The notes under the pieces: generated by a model
Seen by the model: only the letters and a program-made list of their open reading frames with translations
Told to the model about the DNA's origin: nothing
The model's database searches: none
Shown: positions 49,042 through 63,200 of the stretch, piece after piece
How the letters are laid out: every line of letters begins with the position of its first letter
How positions within the stretch are numbered: the stretch's first letter is position 1
Program-made: the position numbers and the translations under genes
Origin: Viscum album
Lineage: Eukaryota > Streptophyta > Magnoliopsida > Santalales > Viscaceae
NCBI GenBank assembly: GCA_963277665.1
Contig: OY728136.1
Coordinates: 805,033,123 to 805,097,122, forward strand
Direction: 5' to 3'
DNA: 64,000 nt

Positions 49042-49390
49042 TGTAATTAGTTCATAACAAAATCAAGAACATACATAGATATTGGTCGGCATACCAGCAC
49101 TTCACATGAAACCATCACCCACGAACCATTATTCCGTGAAGCACTAACCCATGAAACATTGTCTAGTGAAGGAATATTTCATGAAACAGACCATCAGTGA
49201 AGCATTCCACACTATTTGGAAGATGAAAATCACCATTTTCAATTAATGTATTTGAGTTCGTGTGTGAAAAGTCTCATTCTCCGGGTGAAGGATTATATAA
49301 TGTAGGTAGTAAGAGGAAAACATATGTGATAAATGATTCATGGGAGCACTAAATATCATAGAATCCATTGTATAAAATAAAGATAAGGTC
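49042..49390. other. Stretch with pentapeptide repeat, before tandem duplication
   Basis: This holds the 15-bp array described separately and then about 180 bp leading to the duplication boundary at 49391. No LTR end or polypurine tract was found here. Confidence 0.4.
49090..49209 (+). repeat. 15-bp tandem repeat, about eight units
   Basis: Units start at 49090, 49105, 49120, 49135, 49150, 49165, 49180 and about 49195. Their core is CATGAAAC or GTGAAGCA. On the plus strand the units read pentapeptides HETIT, HEPLF, REALT, HETLS, SEGIF, HETDH. The preceding codons (TYIDIGRHTSTS) are open in the same frame, and a TGA ends it in the last unit. The period is exact while the sequence is diverged. 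Confidence 0.8.
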
Positions 49391-52300
49391 CCCTTATATA
49401 TTCATGGTCCCTTCCAATGGGTGCACCAGTGTACTATAAACCAGTTAAAATTTGGACAGATTTTCTACATATGAATAGCATACTCTTCATCCCAATTTGG
49501 ACCCATTTTTTGGTGGTAATTTTGTGGGTACTACAAATTCCTCATTATACAAGAAGAAACATTCATTGATTTGAAAAATGAGGAAAAAATAACAGAAAGG
49601 ATAGTTGGGGGAAAAATTTCCAATAAGGGGAAAATTATGAAGGATGTAAGAAACACTGTGATGTAAGGCCTTCTTTACCGACCACCACTCCACATAGTGG
49701 TTTGTCACTCCACTGCTTAGTGAAATCCTTGTGAACAACAAAATATTATATAAGGGGTGAATCTATGGTTCCCATGAATGGCATAATGTCATTTGTGGAA
49801 AGGGATGGAGATATCATTCCTTGTAAACAATTTCCCTCAATGTAATTTTTCATGGGAAAAGGCAGTGTCTCTAGCTCCCGTAAACTATACGAATTATGTT
49901 GCATTTCCAATTGGGGAATTTGGAAACCAAAAAGGTCAAACACTGACCATATACTCATTGGGATTCCATAAAAGCTGTGTGTGTCCCACCATGGATGACT
50001 GACTACATCTGTATCTAGTTACTCTATATATCTATAAATAAAACTCAAGTTGAATAAAAGAGATACCAATCAATCAATAGAATGGTGAGGGACTAAATAG
50101 ATAGACCAAGTAGACTAAAAAATAAGGACTCCTTCAATGATTACCCATAGGTAAAACCTACCGCATAAAATTAATGAATAAAAACAAAACAAATTGTTAT
50201 CCAACAAACCACACATTCATAGTTGAAATACTTCCCACATGGTGTAGAACTAGTCTCCCTTTTGTAATCTCACATCCATCATAGTAATGTACTATGTAAG
50301 AGGAACCCTTAACCACATAAGAAATCAATATGTAGATGGAACTCAAACCTCTGTAGAATCATGATACAATAATGTAACACGATACTAAGTAGAAAAGTAC
50401 TACAGGAATCAAACCCCTGTATGCATGCAACTGGGGTATACAAATGACCACCTTACCAACATATCAACATGCTTTTCAGTGGATACCCCATCCAAGGTAG
50501 GAATAATATATGTTGATTATGGTATCATAGGGTCTACCAAAATCTAACTCCAATCATTCCCTTCAGTCATATCATCACCCCTGGACCTTCAATGAACCAG
50601 TCTAATGACAATATATCAATTCCTCTTTTAATGCCACCAGACATTTGATGTATGATCATCAGGTGCCTCAACATTGTTTTTTTAGTATACATACCAATGG
50701 TTAGTGGTGTCATGTGGGTTAACCAAATAGTAAGGTAAACACTTTGAGAAAACATGATTCTACTTTCACATGGTAACAAGGTTTACAACCAAGATGTGTT
50801 AATATGATCGTCCCAATTCTAGGCATTAAAGGGAATGACTAGCATTTCCCATTGATGGCAGCCAGTGTTGAACATTATTCCCCTTTAACTAGAACTAAAT
50901 CCATGGAACCCATCCTGATGTAAGACCCAATCCTTCCATATGGGAGGTAGTTATCTTTCTTATATTATCCTCAGCCTAGAATATATCCGAATAGATCACC
51001 AAAAATGACTACACTTATTTATGAAAATAATACAGAGGATGGGTTCACTCAAAAATACTCTCTCCCCCCTTTTGGGCTCCAAAACCATCCATCAATGGAT
51101 AGTGTGAGATTGTGTGATCATCATATATACTACAACCTCATTTTTATCACACCGAGTAAGACTCATGTGGGATCTGAGGTTAGTGGTGATCATGAAATCC
51201 ACATGACCACAAATCATATCAGGGGATGCTACTTTGCATATGTCCCAACCAACTTCATTCCAACTGGGCCTCTTTAAGATATAATCCCCAATAAAAGTCC
51301 CTCAAATAGGATGATCCCATGTGTAATCCCTAATCATTCCTCTTTAAAAGGCCTCATCAAAAGTGTATGTCCTAGCTCAAACCAAGATACATGGGAATTG
51401 ATTCTTAACAAATTGGGATATGTAGGAAGCATCCTTGATGTCCAAACCTAGATCCCAAAATTCACACTAATATTCTCTGGGCATACCCATTATAGATCTT
51501 GTCCTCTGATAATCCATATATCTCCTTGGTTTATTGGGACACCTCAGCATAATTCCCACTTTGAATCTTAACTATCACCATCCGCCTAAACATCCTTACC
51601 GTAGGATGTAAAACTTCATGGTTTGGTCCTCATCATGTGACAAAAAAAGTTGACATGTCAAGTTATTTAAGATGAAACTATGTGGGTTCTGATTCCTCAT
51701 TTGAGGACACATAAGAAACCTGTATTATGGATTTGATCCCAAAATCAAAACACTTCTTATACCCCTTGGATGAAAGTAAACTCCAAATCTCCTGATCAAT
51801 TGGCTTAAACTAACATCATCGCAGAAAATGAACAACTAATCCCTGATCTATCTGTAAAAGGGTAACATTGATGGAGAACCATAGATACATATAGATATAT
51901 CAATTGAAGTTTAACCTCATATACACACAGATTATTCTGAACCCGTGCATATTCATTCTTAACCATAACAGTATGGGTACTCCGTGGACACATACTTGGG
52001 AATCTAACAAGGATTCATGAAGATGAATTATATTTATAAGGGAGTCTGAGAATAGGAAATAGTACCCCTCAAAATGGTGTTATGAGGACATGTTTCAATC
52101 CTCTAATGAAATGTGTGTATATAATCTTCGTTGTCCAAATCATCCAAAGAATATATTCCTTTGAGAATAAGGCCCATGAATCGTGGATTTGATAGTTGTT
52201 GGGTGATCTTGGATCTACATATAATCCCATTAAAGACCATAAAAATATATTAAACTAGACATCAGGGATTGTAGACTACTCACCCCCATGAAATCAACCC

Positions 52301-52447
52301 ATCTAGGTATAACCAAGCATTCATTGTAAACAAAAATGGTAAACTTGACAATTGTAACATAACTAAAACACATCCTTCATTAGATAAAAATGATATACTA
52401 AAGATTCCACATTAGACTATTTTACTACATGGTAATAACATATAAAT
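49391..52447. repeat. Repeat module P, right copy 1
   Basis: The part from about 50460 onward is shared with 1-968 plus 11489-12505. It holds the intact site TAGGA|AGCATCC (51423 onward) that corresponds to the insertion point of the old element. Minus-strand frames near its left end suggest a PMD relic. The remaining frames (50567-50779 minus, 51005-51277 plus, 51805-51993 minus) recur in copy 2 and are unidentified. Confidence 0.75.
49487..49958 (-). pseudogene. Possible C-terminal fragment of plant mobile domain protein
   Basis: Two overlapping-frame pieces lie on the minus strand. The 49487-49741 frame (84 codons) holds SSGVTNHYVEWWSVKKAL and, near its end, FVVPTKLPPKNG. These resemble the xDVTxxYLxWW segment and the VPPGFPPK tail of plant mobile domain (PMD, aminotransferase-like) proteins. 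The adjacent 49746-49958 frame contains a VFDLFGFQIPQ stretch that may match the QFGxDQ segment. PMD genes occur both in hosts and captured in Ty3/gypsy elements. A frameshift separates the pieces and no start is visible. The match is by memory of motifs, so it is tentative. Confidence 0.35.
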
Positions 52448-55400
52448 TTAGAAACCCAAATTTTAATTTTCTATATATTCATATTCAATAAAATTAGAGT
52501 CATTTTAAAGAAAAATTATTTTTTCTAAAAATAATGTATTTTTTCTCAAAATCGTTGTAACAATTTTTTTTAAAATTATTTAAATTCATTTTTTCCCATT
52601 TCAGAATAATTTGGATAAATTGGACATTAATTTTGAAATTTGAATATAAAAATTATCAATGGGTTAATATTTGGTATTTTACTAAAATGTTTCTTTTTTA
52701 TTATTAATGAACAATACAAAATTATAATTGAAGGCTTACATTTATTTTATATTATTCATAAAGATAAATTATATTTTAAATTGTATTTAAAGTAAAATTA
52801 TATCAATTATATATCAGATAATCCCCAATAGTTTATTGTAATCATTTTTAGAATGAATTTTTAATATTAATTATTAATAAACCTTTTAAAATATTTCCAT
52901 TGAAAACACACATTCTCACCACTTCTACAAAATTCATTTTAAATTAAAATTTTCACATTTTATGAATTTAATTTCATTAAATAGATTATATATTTTATAT
53001 ACATAGTTTATTTTTCATAACTAGTTAAAATTTATTTTTGACCAAAATTACTGGTTAAATAGTAATAAATTAATTATTGTGGTTAAGGTAAAAATTTTCT
53101 TATCGGGGTCAAACTATAATGATAATGGTCAAACTGACTTATAAAAATGTCTAAAATTGATTTTATGGCCATATTTATACCATATAACAACTAATGTAAT
53201 GGGATAATTCATTTTTGACCCTTTTTCATGTGAAAAAAGGGTGCACTACTTTTTTTTCAATAATTACATGTGTTCCACTCACCTCAGTTATAAATGGCCA
53301 CCCCTCTCCTCTCCAATTCACACAATAAAACAATTTTTTTTGGGAAAATACCTAACCAAATAACATATAAAAATCATTAAAATATAAAAAAAATTTACTA
53401 TTAAATATATTCTACTATGGTTTTTAGAGAAATACAATGGAGGTTACCTGAAAATGAAGTAATGTTCTTCAACAACTGGTTTTATTTTATTTATATCATC
53501 AACTCATTAAATAAATATTAAACCATTATGAATTATTTAAGTCATAAAATTTATATATTTTTATTTATTATTTTAATTTAATTATTGAAAAACATCCCCA
53601 CATCTAGGAAATGGGTTAATAAATCACAATTTGTGTGTACGGAGGACCACCACATCACAATATGATGTCATTCAATTTTCAATTATAACTATTCATAGTA
53701 GGGTATGATTATTGTAATATAGTGTATATATATTATATATATAACATAATTATATCTCTTGTGTCATTATATCATATTATTTTTTACATTCCATTCCTTA
53801 ATGTATATAATAAGGTCACTAATGTGTACGGTAGACTACTACCTCACGAAGCAATGTGATTTTTCATTCCAGAGTGATTTATATGGATTATGATAAGGAT
53901 AAATTTAATAATTAAATGTGATATAAAATAAAAAATAAGATATTAAATAAATATATATCATTCTTAAAAGATAATATATCTTTCTCTTTTTTACCTTTTC
54001 TCTCGTTGAATGATGATAACGTCAATTGTATACATTTAGACTACCTCACACATGAATTGATGTGACTATCTTTTAATTACCACCACTCATGGACGCATAA
54101 TATAATATTTTTAGGCAAAAATATTATTTTAATAATAATATTATCATTATGGAAAGATAAAATTTGACTTACCTCCTATTAATAATGGTCCTTCAAAAAT
54201 AGAAATGTCAATCATGCATACGAAGGAACTACTATATCTATGATTATAATTTACATAATTCATAAAAAGATAATTCATGACTGGTCATAAAAGATTAGTT
54301 TATGTACAAATATTACAATTACTTCAGTATTATCATTCATTAGTAATTGAAATAGCGACCTCTTAGACTAATAGTAAACTGATGAAGTAATTTTTTAAAA
54401 ATACAATATATATCATCGAAACATCCGACTTAAACATAATTAATTATATAGTTGTATATAATATGGTAATAAATTAAGTTAAATTAATAATAAATTTTAA
54501 TATATTTCTTCATCGTGTAATTATTTAACATAATTTTAATAATCAGGATGATATTTAATATATGTGATGTGTCAGACTCATGTTATGAGACTTCATCTCT
54601 ATATCTATTCAATTATGAATATTGTAATCTTATTCATCTAGTTTCTTTTATATGTCTTATATAGATACACTTTAAAATGTATTATCATTATTATTTAATA
54701 AATAATTTATTTTAATTTATTATTTTAATTATTTCTTTCGGGGTAATTTGACATGAATGTTTGCAAGTGATATGGAATTTCAGAACCCATGATCTATTTA
54801 TTCAGATATATTGGTTCCATGTTTATGTTTTTATATTATATTAATATATATATAATGTATTTTCTTTATCTTATGTTGTATTTCCAAATTTTATAATTTT
54901 ATTTAAATTTTATACACATAATTTATTCATTGACTAATTTTCACTTCAACGCTATGAGCCATGTAATGGACTTCTTCTTAGTTTACCATCAAGGAGGAAT
55001 ATTATAATTTTATGAACATAATTTAATTTATATAATGTATATACTTCCCTTTCATATATAATATCATGATTCATTCATATTTGAGTTGATTTTATTTTTC
55101 CATTTGAATTAATTCATCAAAGTCATGTTATCTTAAAAAATACCAATCTGAAAATTTTATTGAAAAATATCACTGTTTTGGTGATTATTAACTTTATTGT
55201 AAAAAAATCACAATATTATGATCAATTTATATTGGACATTTAATTAATAATGTATATCTAAATTATTGAATGATGGATATGAATACTTCTAAAACCGTAT
55301 TCTTCTTTACATATGGTGTATACATTTCATGTTATTTGATTTATTTTCGATATATAGATAAATTTGTGTTCTTCACTAAATTTGTTTATTTAATGATAAA

Positions 55401-57176
55401 AAAATATTATAAATTAATTAAATATACCATTTTCATATATGGGTAATAGATTTTAAATTCAATGATGGGTGGGCCCTAAAATTTTGCATCCCCTCAATTC
55501 ATTAGTAGGTCTCAAGAAAACAATTCAGTTGTCCAAATTAAATATGTACATAACTATAGTTTTAAACCAAATTAAGAATGGTCTAGATGGTAGAGGTATT
55601 ATGATTCAATAGATCATAATGTTTATGAATTTTTAATATCCTTAATTGTGAATGTAATAATTTTATTATAATTTTTCTAATCACGTTATTCATTATTTCT
55701 GATCATATTATCCATGAACGGTTCCCAATTATATTATAACTAAATGTATTGAATATTTCTTTATTGATTAAATGGAAATAGTTTTAGTTATTTTTATACC
55801 TATATTGATTACTCTTTATCTAATTATGATAGTCATGTTATTTTATATGGCTTGAGTTATCAATTATTCACCTTTCATTGTTTATTATTCATGTTTATTC
55901 ATGAAGGCTTACATTCTACTTAACACTTAATTAGATTTTCATATCTCCCTAAAATTTTTCCCTTATTGGTTATATGAATATGAAATCATTGAATGATTTT
56001 TGAAGGATGAATATCATATTAAATTTTTAGGTATTATGATTTATTTTATTTTTCCAATGTAAAATGGGTATCAAGTATTTTCCTTGTTTAAAAAAACTAA
56101 AATACTAATAAATACATCAGGATTTACCACATGGTATATATTCCATCATAATTAACCAGACACCGAATCTGGCCTACATGGGCTGGGGCTACTAGTTAAA
56201 TAGAATTATGAAACCATATTATAACATATTTATAACATTTATTCCCTAAAAATATATGTTTTTTATTAATTTTATTGTTTCATAATATTCATTAAAAATA
56301 TTTTAAAAATCATAAAATGATTCTATAAATAATAATGATAGTTAGATGAATGATTTTTATCAGACTGTATTATTGTAATACAGATGGGGAACTATGCATC
56401 GATCTATGATGTAGTTACCATTACCATGCCATTAATTACTACAACATAAACTATGATAAGCTTAAAACCACCATTGCATTTTTGAAATCCTCAATATATT
56501 TTTTCTAATCATAGAAACATAATAAATAATTATAGTACTTTTTCACATTAACTTTATTTTACATCATATGTAAAAACATGTGAAATCCTACCAACAAATG
56601 AATTTTTTATACTCAAATACTTATTTTATTGAATCTATAATTAATTTTCATGATAAGATTCATTATATTTAATAAATTATCCAAATAAATATATAATTAT
56701 TAGTTGACTTCTAATGAAATGAGTTTGGAATATTACGTATAGTTATATATAAAATTATTGTAATAGAAAACGTTTTTCATCTACCAAATTGAAATTTGGT
56801 AACCTATAAGTAATTCATGTGTTAAAAATATTATATATTATTTAGTTTATAGATATAATAAAATAATATCCTCTTGAAATTTTTTGTTCAACCCAGTCGA
56901 TAATGGGTTCGTGCCTGATCTCTATCAAACACAGGTAAGTCCATACAATTTTCTGCAAGATGTATCATATCAAATATTAACATTTATATAATATCTTTTT
57001 TTAAAATATCTATTTTCTATAAGACATACCACAAATAAATATTTTATAGATATCTAATATATTATCAATCCAATGGCTATATAAAGACTATATAAATTTA
57101 CACATTACATTTCCTCCTTCAAAAGGGATGAGTACATCAGTTAATCAACATCCAAATTGATATGAACATCATATCT
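52448..57176 (+). repeat. AT-rich LTR-like segment, copy 1
   Basis: 4.7 kb, strongly AT-rich, with no coding frames over 60 codons. It shares landmarks with the old element's LTRs in the opposite orientation: a TATA box (53289) followed by a CTCTCC...TTCACAC leader, a TTACCTGAAAATGAAGTAA phrase and the GTGTACGG...CTCAC submotif (near 53635, 53823, 54028, 54213). It is therefore probably the 3' LTR of the outer plus-strand element or a relative, but I could not find TG/CA ends or a target duplication. Confidence 0.5.
53289..53295 (+). promoter_or_regulatory. Putative TATA box, AT-rich segment copy 1
   Basis: TATAAAT followed by GGCCACCCCTCTCCTCTCC and TTCACAC about 35 bases on. It is preserved in copy 2 at 61070 and matches the old LTR's TATA position. 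Confidence 0.45.
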
Positions 57177-60100
57177 CCCTTATATATTCATTGTCCCTTC
57201 CAATGGGTCCACTAGTGTACTATAATCCAGTTAAAATTTGGACATATTTTCTACATATGAATAGCATACTCTTCACCCCAATCTGGACCCATTTTTGTGG
57301 TAATATTGTGGGTACTACAAATTACTCATTATACAAGAAGAAACATTCATTGATTTGAAAAATGAGGAAAAAATAAATTGAAAGGATAGTTGGGGGAAAA
57401 ATTCCGAAAAGGGGAAAATTATGAAGGATGTAAGAAACACTGTGATGTAAGGCCTACTTTACCGACCACCACTCCACAAAGTTGTTTGTCACTCCACTGT
57501 TTAGTGAAATCCTTGTGAACAACAAAATATTATATAAGGGGTGAATCTATGGTTCCCATGAATGGCATAATTTCATTTGTGGAAAGGGATGGATATATCA
57601 TTCCTTGTAAACAATTTCCATCAAAGTAATTTTTCATGGGAAAAGGCAATGTCTCTAGCTCCCGTAAACTATACGAATTATTTTTCATTTCCAATTGGGG
57701 AATTTGGAAACCAAAAAGGTAGAACACTGACCATATACTCATTGGGATTCCATAAAAGCTGTGTGTGCCCCACCATGGATGACTGGCTACATCTGTATCT
57801 AGTTACTCCATATATCTATAAATAAAACTCAAGTGGAATAAAAAAGAGACCAATCAATCAATAGAATGGTGAGGGACTAAATAGATAGACCAATTAGACT
57901 AAAAAATAAGGACTCCTTCAATGATTACCCATAGGTAAAACCTACCGCATAAAATTAATGAATAAAAACAAAAACAAATTGGTAGCCAACAAACCCAACA
58001 TTCATAGTTGAAATACTTCCCACATGGTGCAGAACTAGTGTCCCTTTTGTAATCTCACATCCATCATAGTAATGTACTATGTAAGAGGAACCCTTAACCA
58101 CATAAGAAATCACTATGTAGATGGAACTCAAACCTGTGTAGAATCATGATACAATAATTTAACACGATACTAAGTAGAAAAGTACTACATGAATCAAACC
58201 CCTGTATGCATGCAACTAGGGTATACAGATTACCACCTTACCAACATATCAACACGCTTTTCAGTGGATACCCCATCCAAGGTAGGAATAATATATGTTG
58301 ATTATGGTATCATAGGGACTATGAAAATCTAACTCCAATAATTCCCTTCAGTCATATCATCACCCCTGGACCTTCCATGAACCGGTATAATGACAATATC
58401 TCAATTTCTCTTTTAATGCCACCAGACATTTGATGTATGATCATCAGGTGCCTCAACGTTCCTTTTTTAGTATACATACCAATGGTTAGTGGAGTCATGT
58501 GGGATAACCAAATAGTAAGGTAAACACTTTGAGAAAACATGATTATACTTTCACATGGTTACAGGGGTTACAACCAAGATGTGTAAATGTGATCGTCCCA
58601 ATTCTAGGCATTAAAGGGAATGACTAGCATTTCCCACTGATGACAGCCAGTGTTGAACATTATTCCCCTTTAACTAGAACTAAACCCATGGAACCCATCC
58701 TGATGTAAGACCCAATCCATTCATATGGGAGGTAGTTTTCTTTATCATATTATCCTCAGCCTGGAATATATCCGAATAGATCACCAAACATGACTACACT
58801 TATATATGAAAATAATACAGAGGACGGGTTCATTCAAAACCACTCTCTCCCCACTTTTGGGATCCAACACCATCCATCAATGGATAGTGTGAGATTGTGT
58901 GATCATCATATATACTACATCCTCATTTTTATCACACCGAGTAAGACTCATGTGGGATATGAGGTTAGTGGTGATCGTGAAATCCACATGACCACAAATC
59001 ATATCAGGGGATGCTACTATGCATATGTCCCAACCAACTTCATTCCAACTAGGCGTCATTATGATATAATCTCCAATAAAAGTCCCTCAAATAGGATGAT
59101 ACCATGTGTAATCCCTAATCATTCCTCTTTAATAGGCCTCATCAAAAGTGTATGTCCTATCTCAAACCAAGCTACATGGGAATTGATTCTTAACAAATTG
59201 GGATACGTAGGAAGCCTCCTTGATGTCCAAACCTAGATCCCAAAATTGACACTAATATTCTCTGGGCATACCGATTATAGATCTTGTCCTCTGATAATCC
59301 ATATATCTCCTTGGTTTATTGGCCCACCTCAACATAATTCCCTCATTGAATATTAACTATCACCATCCGCCTAAACATCATTACCGTAGGATGTGAAACA
59401 TCATGGTTTTGTCCTCATCATGCGACAAAAAAATGGACATGTCATGTTATTTAAGATGAAACTATGTGGGTTCTGATTCCTCATTTGAGGACACATATGA
59501 AACCTGTATTATGGATTTGATCCCAAAATCAAAACACTTCTTATCCCCCTTGGATGACAGTAAACTCCAAATCTCCTGATCAATTGGATTAAACTAGCAT
59601 CATCGCAGAAAATGAACAACTAATCCCTGATCTATCTGTAAAAGGGAAACATTTATGGAGAACCATAGATACATATAGATATTTCAATTGAAGTTTAACC
59701 TCATATACAAACAGATTATTCTGAACCCATGCATATTCATTCTTAACCACAACAGTATGGGTACTCCGTGGATACATACTTGGGAATCTAACAAGGATTC
59801 ATGAATATGAATTATATTTATAAGGGAGTATGAGAATAAGAAATAGTTCCCCTCAAAAGGGTGTATGAGGCCATGTTTCAATCCTCTAATGAAATGTGTG
59901 TATATAATCTTTGTTGTCCAAATCATCCAAAGAACATCTGCCTTTGAAAATAAGGCCCATGAATCGTGGATTTTAGAGTTGTTGGGTGATCCTGGATCTA
60001 CATAAAATCCCATTAAAGACCATAAAAATATATTAAACTAGACATCAGGGATTGTAGACTACTCAGCCCCATGAAATCAACCCATCTATGTATAACCAAG

Positions 60101-60232
60101 TATTCATTGTAAACAAAAATGGTAAACTTGAAAATTGTAACATAACTAAAACACATCCTTCACTAGATAAAAATGATATACTAAAGATTCCACATTAGAC
60201 TATTTTACTACATGGTAATAACATATAAATTT
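57177..60232. repeat. Repeat module P, right copy 2
   Basis: Same content as 49391-52447. The PMD-like fragment lies near 57275-57742 and is broken by small indels relative to copy 1. Confidence 0.75.
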
Positions 60233-63200
60233 AGAAACCCAAATTTTAATTTTCTATATATTCATTTTCAATAAAATTAGAGTCATTTTAAAGAAAAATT
60301 ATTTTTTCTAAAAATAATGTACTTTTTCTCAAAATCGTTGTAACCATTTTTTTTAAATAATTTAAATTCATTTTTTCCCATTTCAGAATAATTTTGATAA
60401 ATTGGGCATTAATTTTGAAATTTGAATATAAAAATTATCATTGGGTTAATATTTAGTATTTTACTAAAATGTTTCTTTTTGATTATTAATGAACAATACA
60501 AAATTATAATTGAAGGCTTACATTTATTTTAAATTATTTATAAAGATAAATTATATTTTAAATTGAATTTAAAGTAAAATTATATCAATTATATATCAGA
60601 TAATCCACACTAGTTTATTGTAATCATTTTTAGAATGAATTTTTAATATTAATTTTTAATAAACCTTTTAAAATATTTCCTTTGAAAACACACTTTCTCG
60701 CCACTTTTACAAAATTCATTTTAGATTAAAATTTTCACTTTTTATGAATTTAATTTCATTAAATAGATTATATATTTTATATACATAGTTTATTTATCAT
60801 AACTAGTTAAAATTTATTTTTGACCAAAATTACTGGTTAAATAGTAATAAATTAATTATTGTGGTTAAGGTAAAAATTTTCTTATCGGGGTTAAACTATA
60901 ACGATAATGGTCAAACTGACTTATAAAAATGTCTAAAATTGATTTTATGGCCATATTTATACCATATAACGACTAATGTAATGGGATAATTCATTTTTGA
61001 CCCTTTTTCATGTGAAAAAAGGGTGCACTACTTTTTTTCAAAAATTACATGTGTTCCACTCACCTCAGTTATAAACGGCCACCCCTCTCCTCTCCAATTC
61101 ACACAATAAAACAATTTTTTTGGAAAATACCTAACCAAATAAAATATAAAAATCCTTAAAATAGAAAAAAAATATTTTACTGTTAAATCTATTCTACTAT
61201 GCTTTTTGGTGAAATACAATGTAGGTTACCTGAAAATGAAGTAATGTTCTTCAACGACCGGTTTTATTTTATTTATATCATCAACTCATTAAATAAAAAT
61301 TAAACCATTATGAATTATTTAAGTCGTGAAATTTATATATTTTTATTTATTATTTAAATTTAATGATCGAAAAACATCCCCACTTCTATGAAATGGGTTA
61401 ATAAATCACAATTTGTGTGTATGGAGGACCACCGCCTCACAAAATGATGTCATTCATTTTTTAATTATAATTATTCATAGTAGGGTATGATTTTTGTAAT
61501 ATAGTGTATAAATATTATATATAAAACAAAATTATATCTGTTGTGTCATTATATCATATAATTTTATACATTCCATTCCTTAAGGTATATAATAAGGTCA
61601 CTAATGTGTACGGTAGACTACTGCCTCACGAAGCAATGTGATTTTTCTTTACATAGTGATTTATATTTATTAAATTAAGGATAAAGTTAATAATTAAATG
61701 TGATATAAAATACAAAATACGATATTAAATAAATATATATCATTCTTAAAAGATAATATATCTTTCTCTTTTTTACCTTTTCACTCGTTGAATGATGATA
61801 ATGTCAATTGTTTACATTTAGACTACCTCACACATGAAGTGATGTGACTATCTTTTAATTACCACCACTCATGGACGCTTAATATAATATTTTTAGGGAA
61901 AAATATTATTTTAATAATAATATTATCATTATGGAAAGATAAAATTTGACTTACCTCCTATCAATAATGGTCCTTCAAAAATAGAAACGTCAATCATGCA
62001 TACGAAGGAACTACCATATCTATGATTATAATTTACATCATTCATAAAAAGACAATTCATGTGTAGTCATAAAAGATTAATTTATGTACAAATATTACAA
62101 TTACTTTAGTATTATCATTCATTAGTAATTGAAATAGCGACCTCTTAGACTAATAGTAAATTGAAGATGTAATTTTTAACAAATACATCATATATCATCG
62201 AAACATCCTACCTAAACATAAATAATTATATAAGTTTATATAAAATGGTAATAAATTAAATTAAATTAATAATAAACTTTAATATATTTCTTCATCGTGT
62301 AATTATTTAACATAATTTTAATAATCAGGATGATATTTAATATATGTGATGAGTCAGACTCAAGTTATGAGACTTCATCTCTATATCTCTTCAATTATTA
62401 ATATTGTAATCTTATTCATCTAGTTTTTTTTATATGTCTTATATAGATACACAATAAAATGTATTATCATTATTATTTAATAATTAATTTATTTTAATTT
62501 ATTATTTTAATTATTTCTTCCGGGGTAATTTGACATTAATGTTTGTAAGTGATATGGAATATCCGAACCCATGATCTATTTATTCAGATATATTGGTTCC
62601 ATGTTTATGTTTTTATATTATATGAATATATATATATAATGTATTTTCTTTATCTTATGTTGTATTTCCAAATTTTATATTTTTATTTAAATATTATACA
62701 CATAATTTATTCATTGACTAATTTTCACTTCAACGCTATGAGCCCTATAATGGACTTCATCTTAGTTTACCCTCAAGGTGGAATATTATAATTTTATGAA
62801 CATAATATAATTTAAATAATGTATATACTTCCCTTTCACATATAATATCACGATTCATTCATATTTGAGTTTATTTTATTTTTCCATTTGAATTAATTCA
62901 TCAAAGGCATGTTATCTTAAAAAATACCAATCTGAAAATTTTATTGAAAAATATCACTGTTTTGGTGATTATTAACATTATAGTAAAAAAATCACAATAT
63001 TATGATCAATTTATATTGGACATTAAATTAATCATGTATATATAAATTCTTGAAGGATGGATATGAATACTTATAAAACCGTATTTTTTTTACATATGGT
63101 GTATACATTTCATGTTATTTGATTTACTTTTGATATATAGATAAATTTGTGTTCTTCACTAAATTTGTTTATTTAATGATAAAAAATATTATAAATTAAT

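Larger units (their letters stand above)
49391..57176. repeat. Tandem duplication, unit 1 (module P plus AT-rich segment)
   Basis: This aligns with 57177-64000 from CCCTTATATATTCAT at 49391 (57177) to the last bases of the window (56161 corresponds to 63945). The offset is 7784-7786 bp throughout and divergence is about 4-7% in sampled stretches. The two units are adjacent, so this is a head-to-tail duplication. 56220-57176 of this unit has its partner beyond the window. Confidence 0.9.

Noticed and set aside
58790..59236. 148-codon plus frame considered as a gene
   Set aside because: Its counterpart at 51005 is cut short, the module copies differ by point changes across all codon positions by eye, and no family is recognised. 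The antisense strand is an equally good candidate.
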